Source: Eleginops maclovinus
Taxonomy: Eukaryota > Chordata > Actinopteri > Perciformes > Eleginopidae
Direction: 5' to 3'
Assembly: GCF_036324505.1 (NCBI RefSeq)
Contig: NC_086352.1
Coordinates: 7,274,501 to 7,338,500 of the forward strand
Length of the DNA: 64,000 nucleotides
In this document: piece after piece, positions 61,386-64,000 of the stretch
Numbering within the stretch: position 1 is the stretch's first letter
How the letters are laid out: every line of letters begins with the position of its first letter
The notes under the pieces: model-generated
Database searches by the model: none
What the model was told of the DNA's origin: nothing
Seen by the model: only the letters and a program-made list of their open reading frames with translations
Position numbers and translations under genes: made by a program

Positions 61386-62194
61386 CCCCTCTTCTTTCTA
61401 GCATGCGTATTATTTTCACATTACGACTCAAAGCTCTTGAACACACTGAAGTTGGAAGTACAAATTCACAGTTGGGAGATGGGAACCTTTGAGGGGAACC
61501 TGCATGCACCATTGTTCTTGGTGGAGGAATTCGCGTAGCTTTTTATTATCTATCAGAGCCCATCCAGCAGATCTGCACAAACAAACAAGCTTTTGGATAT
61601 TTGTTATGATAGTTTCCGTCTGAAATACATGGGCAAAAACAAGCTCCTCCTCCAATGTCTACTAATCCACTCCCACTTCCTGTCAGGTTTCACATGCTGC
61701 CGTATTCAACAGCGACCAATTTAATGGCTCAATCAATAGGCCGTAATCAAATGGGAATGGGTTATGGCTAAGCCCCTTATGGTCCCGCAGCCCTCTTCCC
61801 CCTCCAGCCAAAAAACGTAATGAAATTGAGCATAAATCCCCCTTCTTTCTCTCTCTCTCTCTCTCTCGTTCCCCCTCAAAACTCTCTTTCATCCTTTTTC
61901 CAAAAGCAATCTGGACTTTCCCCCTGAGTCAGCACTAAAGCGTCCAGGAGTGAAGCGGGGACAATTACCATTTGAAGAGATGCTTTACTTCCCTCTCCTA
62001 CAGTCGACCCTCACTTCATTTCCCACCAATATGGAATTTCTAGTATCTAACATTAGATAAAGAAACTCTCCTCCCTCCATCCAGTAAAACCCCTGACTGG
62101 TGCATGATGGGATGGCCGAGTGATTTTGGTTACAGGCGTTTTGACTTTGTACATTTCACGGCCAAGACGAGGCGGACATGGATGAAAAGTCTGG

Positions 62195-62870
62195 TTAAAT
62201 AATAATAATATTAATAAAGCTTTATTTGTAAAGCCCTTTTCATACAGCAGGTGCAGCTCAACAACATGGCACAGATCACAGTTTAAAACAAAGACATGTC
62301 CTTCAAATGTTAAAACATTTTTGCACACATGTAGCATAACAACATGACAGTTCAGGGAACACAAGGAAGTCAAAGATGTGACAAGAAAAAAAAATACAAT
62401 CAAATAAATAATGATCTGTCGGTAAAATGAAGGAAGATATTAGACCAGGGAATAAATAAAGTAAAAATATCAAAACCTAGGAAATAAATAAAGCAATAAT
62501 AAGAAGAATACATAAAAAGAATAGTAAAGAAATGGATGTCGCTAATACACTTTCAAATATATATAAATAAAACGCTTTATTACATGGCTTAGTTGAATAC
62601 TCTATTCTGTTTGGTCAATTTGGACATTTCAGAGGTCAATATGACAGTAGTACAGAGCGCTGTTAAGCACTATAATGACCGTTGCTAATATGCTGGATAT
62701 CCCTAACATAAAACCTGTAGAATAAACAAACAAATAAAACTATCAGAATAAATAGTAAGAATACTAAAGACTGAAGTCAGACCGATTTTAAAAAGGGGTG
62801 TCGCCAACAAAAAGCTCATCTAAAAAGATACGTCTTCAGCTGTCGTTAGAAATGTCCACTGAGTTGGCCT
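62195..62870. repeat. LINE-tail-like and MITE-like repeats
   Basis: 62205-62300 is a reversed LINE tail (AATAAAGCTTTATTTGTAAA). 62580-62700 shares GGCTTAGTTGAATACTCTAT ... TTTGGACATTTCAGAGG with 48715-48780. 62790-62870 is another common interspersed block. Confidence 0.5.
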
Positions 62871-63299
62871 CAAAATACAACGCCTTAATTGCAATTTGCT
62901 CATTAGCAGTAGCCATTAGCGCCGGGGTACAGAGGCGGCACGGTGACTGTTTCACCTCTTCCTGTTTCATGTCCTGTTGCACCGGCAGCAGACCACACAG
63001 ATGGCGGAGCTCTGGAAGAAACCCTCTTGCTTCAGATCAGGCGTCCAGTCCCAACAGATGGTCCGTCAGCGGCAGCACGTGCAGACGAGCACTGCCGCAT
63101 GGAGCGCCCAGCCTCAGAAAAACATCCAATCATGTGGCATAATGAGATTAAGGGGCGATAGAGGGGGGAGGGCGTGTGAAACACCATTTACTCACTTTAC
63201 TGGTAGGGGTGGCAGGTAACATTGCTCCCAGGCATGTGAGAGAGAGATAGAGGGAGGTGGATGTTGTTAATGGCTCACAACATATTGATAGCAAATGTT

Positions 63300-63480
63300 C
63301 CCAATTCAAGTGGTGCAGGAATGAGTCCTAAAACCCGGCGATAAGTCGACATCCTTGCACTTGCTGTTCCCCTTCTGGAAGAGAAAGAAAAACTATTTGT
63401 GGGGGGCTCAGGGAGCAAGTATTAAATAAAAATAAAAAAAGTAGCCTGAAAGCTAAAGCTAACAGCTGTTGCGATTTTAA
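63300..63480 (+). repeat. Terminus of the 72-bp-repeat element family, no repeat units
   Basis: AAGTGGTGCAGGAATGAGTC and the CCCCTTCTGGAAG block match 4826-4905, but the 72-bp core is absent here. Confidence 0.6.
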
Positions 63481-64000
63481 AATACTGTAGTTTCCTTTGG
63501 TTTATACGGAAGCGTATTGCTGCCACACTAAACCAAAAAAGGCTCAGTATCATGTAATTACGTGAAAAGTTTCACCTTTTTAAATGATAAGATGTTCAGC
63601 TTAGACTGTCTTTCACATGGCATGCGTCTCCAACTGATCTGGCATGTGTCCCAGTGAGCTCCTGCTGCTACTTCGCCAGCCTTCTGTGCCCAATGAGGAA
63701 CGACGGCACCTCAATGAGGAACGACGGCACCTCTATAGGGTCGGATTGTTCTTCCTTAGGTACAACCCCATGCATGGGCCAGGGAGGGCTAAGCCTTCCC
63801 AAATATTTTCCTGCAGCCTGGTCAATTTAAAATAATGCATAATGTATGTGTCTTTGACATTAGCGCTGCTATGCAGCCTCCGCTATTGCATGATCATACT
63901 ATTGACCCGAGGGCGTGCAAGCGTCTGCGCAGGCATGTAGGTGTCAATCCCCTCTAAAAAATAAATCCCGATTGATTAGGACATCCGATTGACATTACAA

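Overview
This is a stretch of a teleost fish nuclear genome. The genes are split by introns with GT/AG borders, CA/GT microsatellites are long and frequent, fish-type SINEs, LINEs and MITE-like fold-back elements are common, and there is a chromodomain Gypsy element of the sushi/Tf1 type. The recognisable proteins are vertebrate: a guanylate cyclase activating protein (GCAP), RASSF7, two very large interferon-inducible GTPases (GVIN/VLIG type) and BRSK2. No prokaryotic features are present.

Layout. 1-2.2 kb: the first two coding exons of a GCAP gene (minus strand; its 3' exons lie outside the window). 4.6-9.2 kb: a four-coding-exon rassf7 gene (minus) with one apparent frameshift, and a CpG-rich putative promoter near 9.6 kb. 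11-14.5 kb: decayed blocks that resemble the 5' regions of the gvin copies. About 15-23.3 kb: gvin copy A (minus), with several frame breaks and a single MINK1-like exon sitting in its 3' flank. 24.1-29.4 kb: a young Gypsy element (identical-looking 452-bp LTRs, 5-bp target duplication) inserted just beside an ISRE plus NF-kB site. 30.2-31.8 kb: AT-rich palindromic DNA and two LINE fragments. About 32-39.2 kb: gvin copy B (minus), a long open exon with a start exon and non-coding 5' exons running up to an ISRE/TATA promoter at 44.3 kb. 45-52.3 kb: intergenic repeats. 52.4-64 kb: brsk2 promoter, first coding exon (plus strand) and more than 11 kb of its first intron.

The gvin part is a tandem duplication (the starts of the two large exons are 16,455 bp apart), later interrupted by the Gypsy element, LINE fragments and the MINK1-like exon. 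The two copies are nearly identical except for one 162-bp divergent patch that looks like gene conversion. The upstream control sequences carry textbook interferon and NF-kB sites, which fits an antiviral or cell-autonomous immune locus expanding between two housekeeping or neuronal genes (rassf7 and brsk2) whose human counterparts both map to 11p15.5.

Other points of interest are a dispersed element with an internal 72-bp tandem repeat (8, 4 and 1 copies in the window), each unit with CRE/UPRE-like and M-box-like sites, and three perfect AT-core palindromes in a row near 41 kb. All similarity statements come from reading the sequence and from memory of the families; no database search was run.
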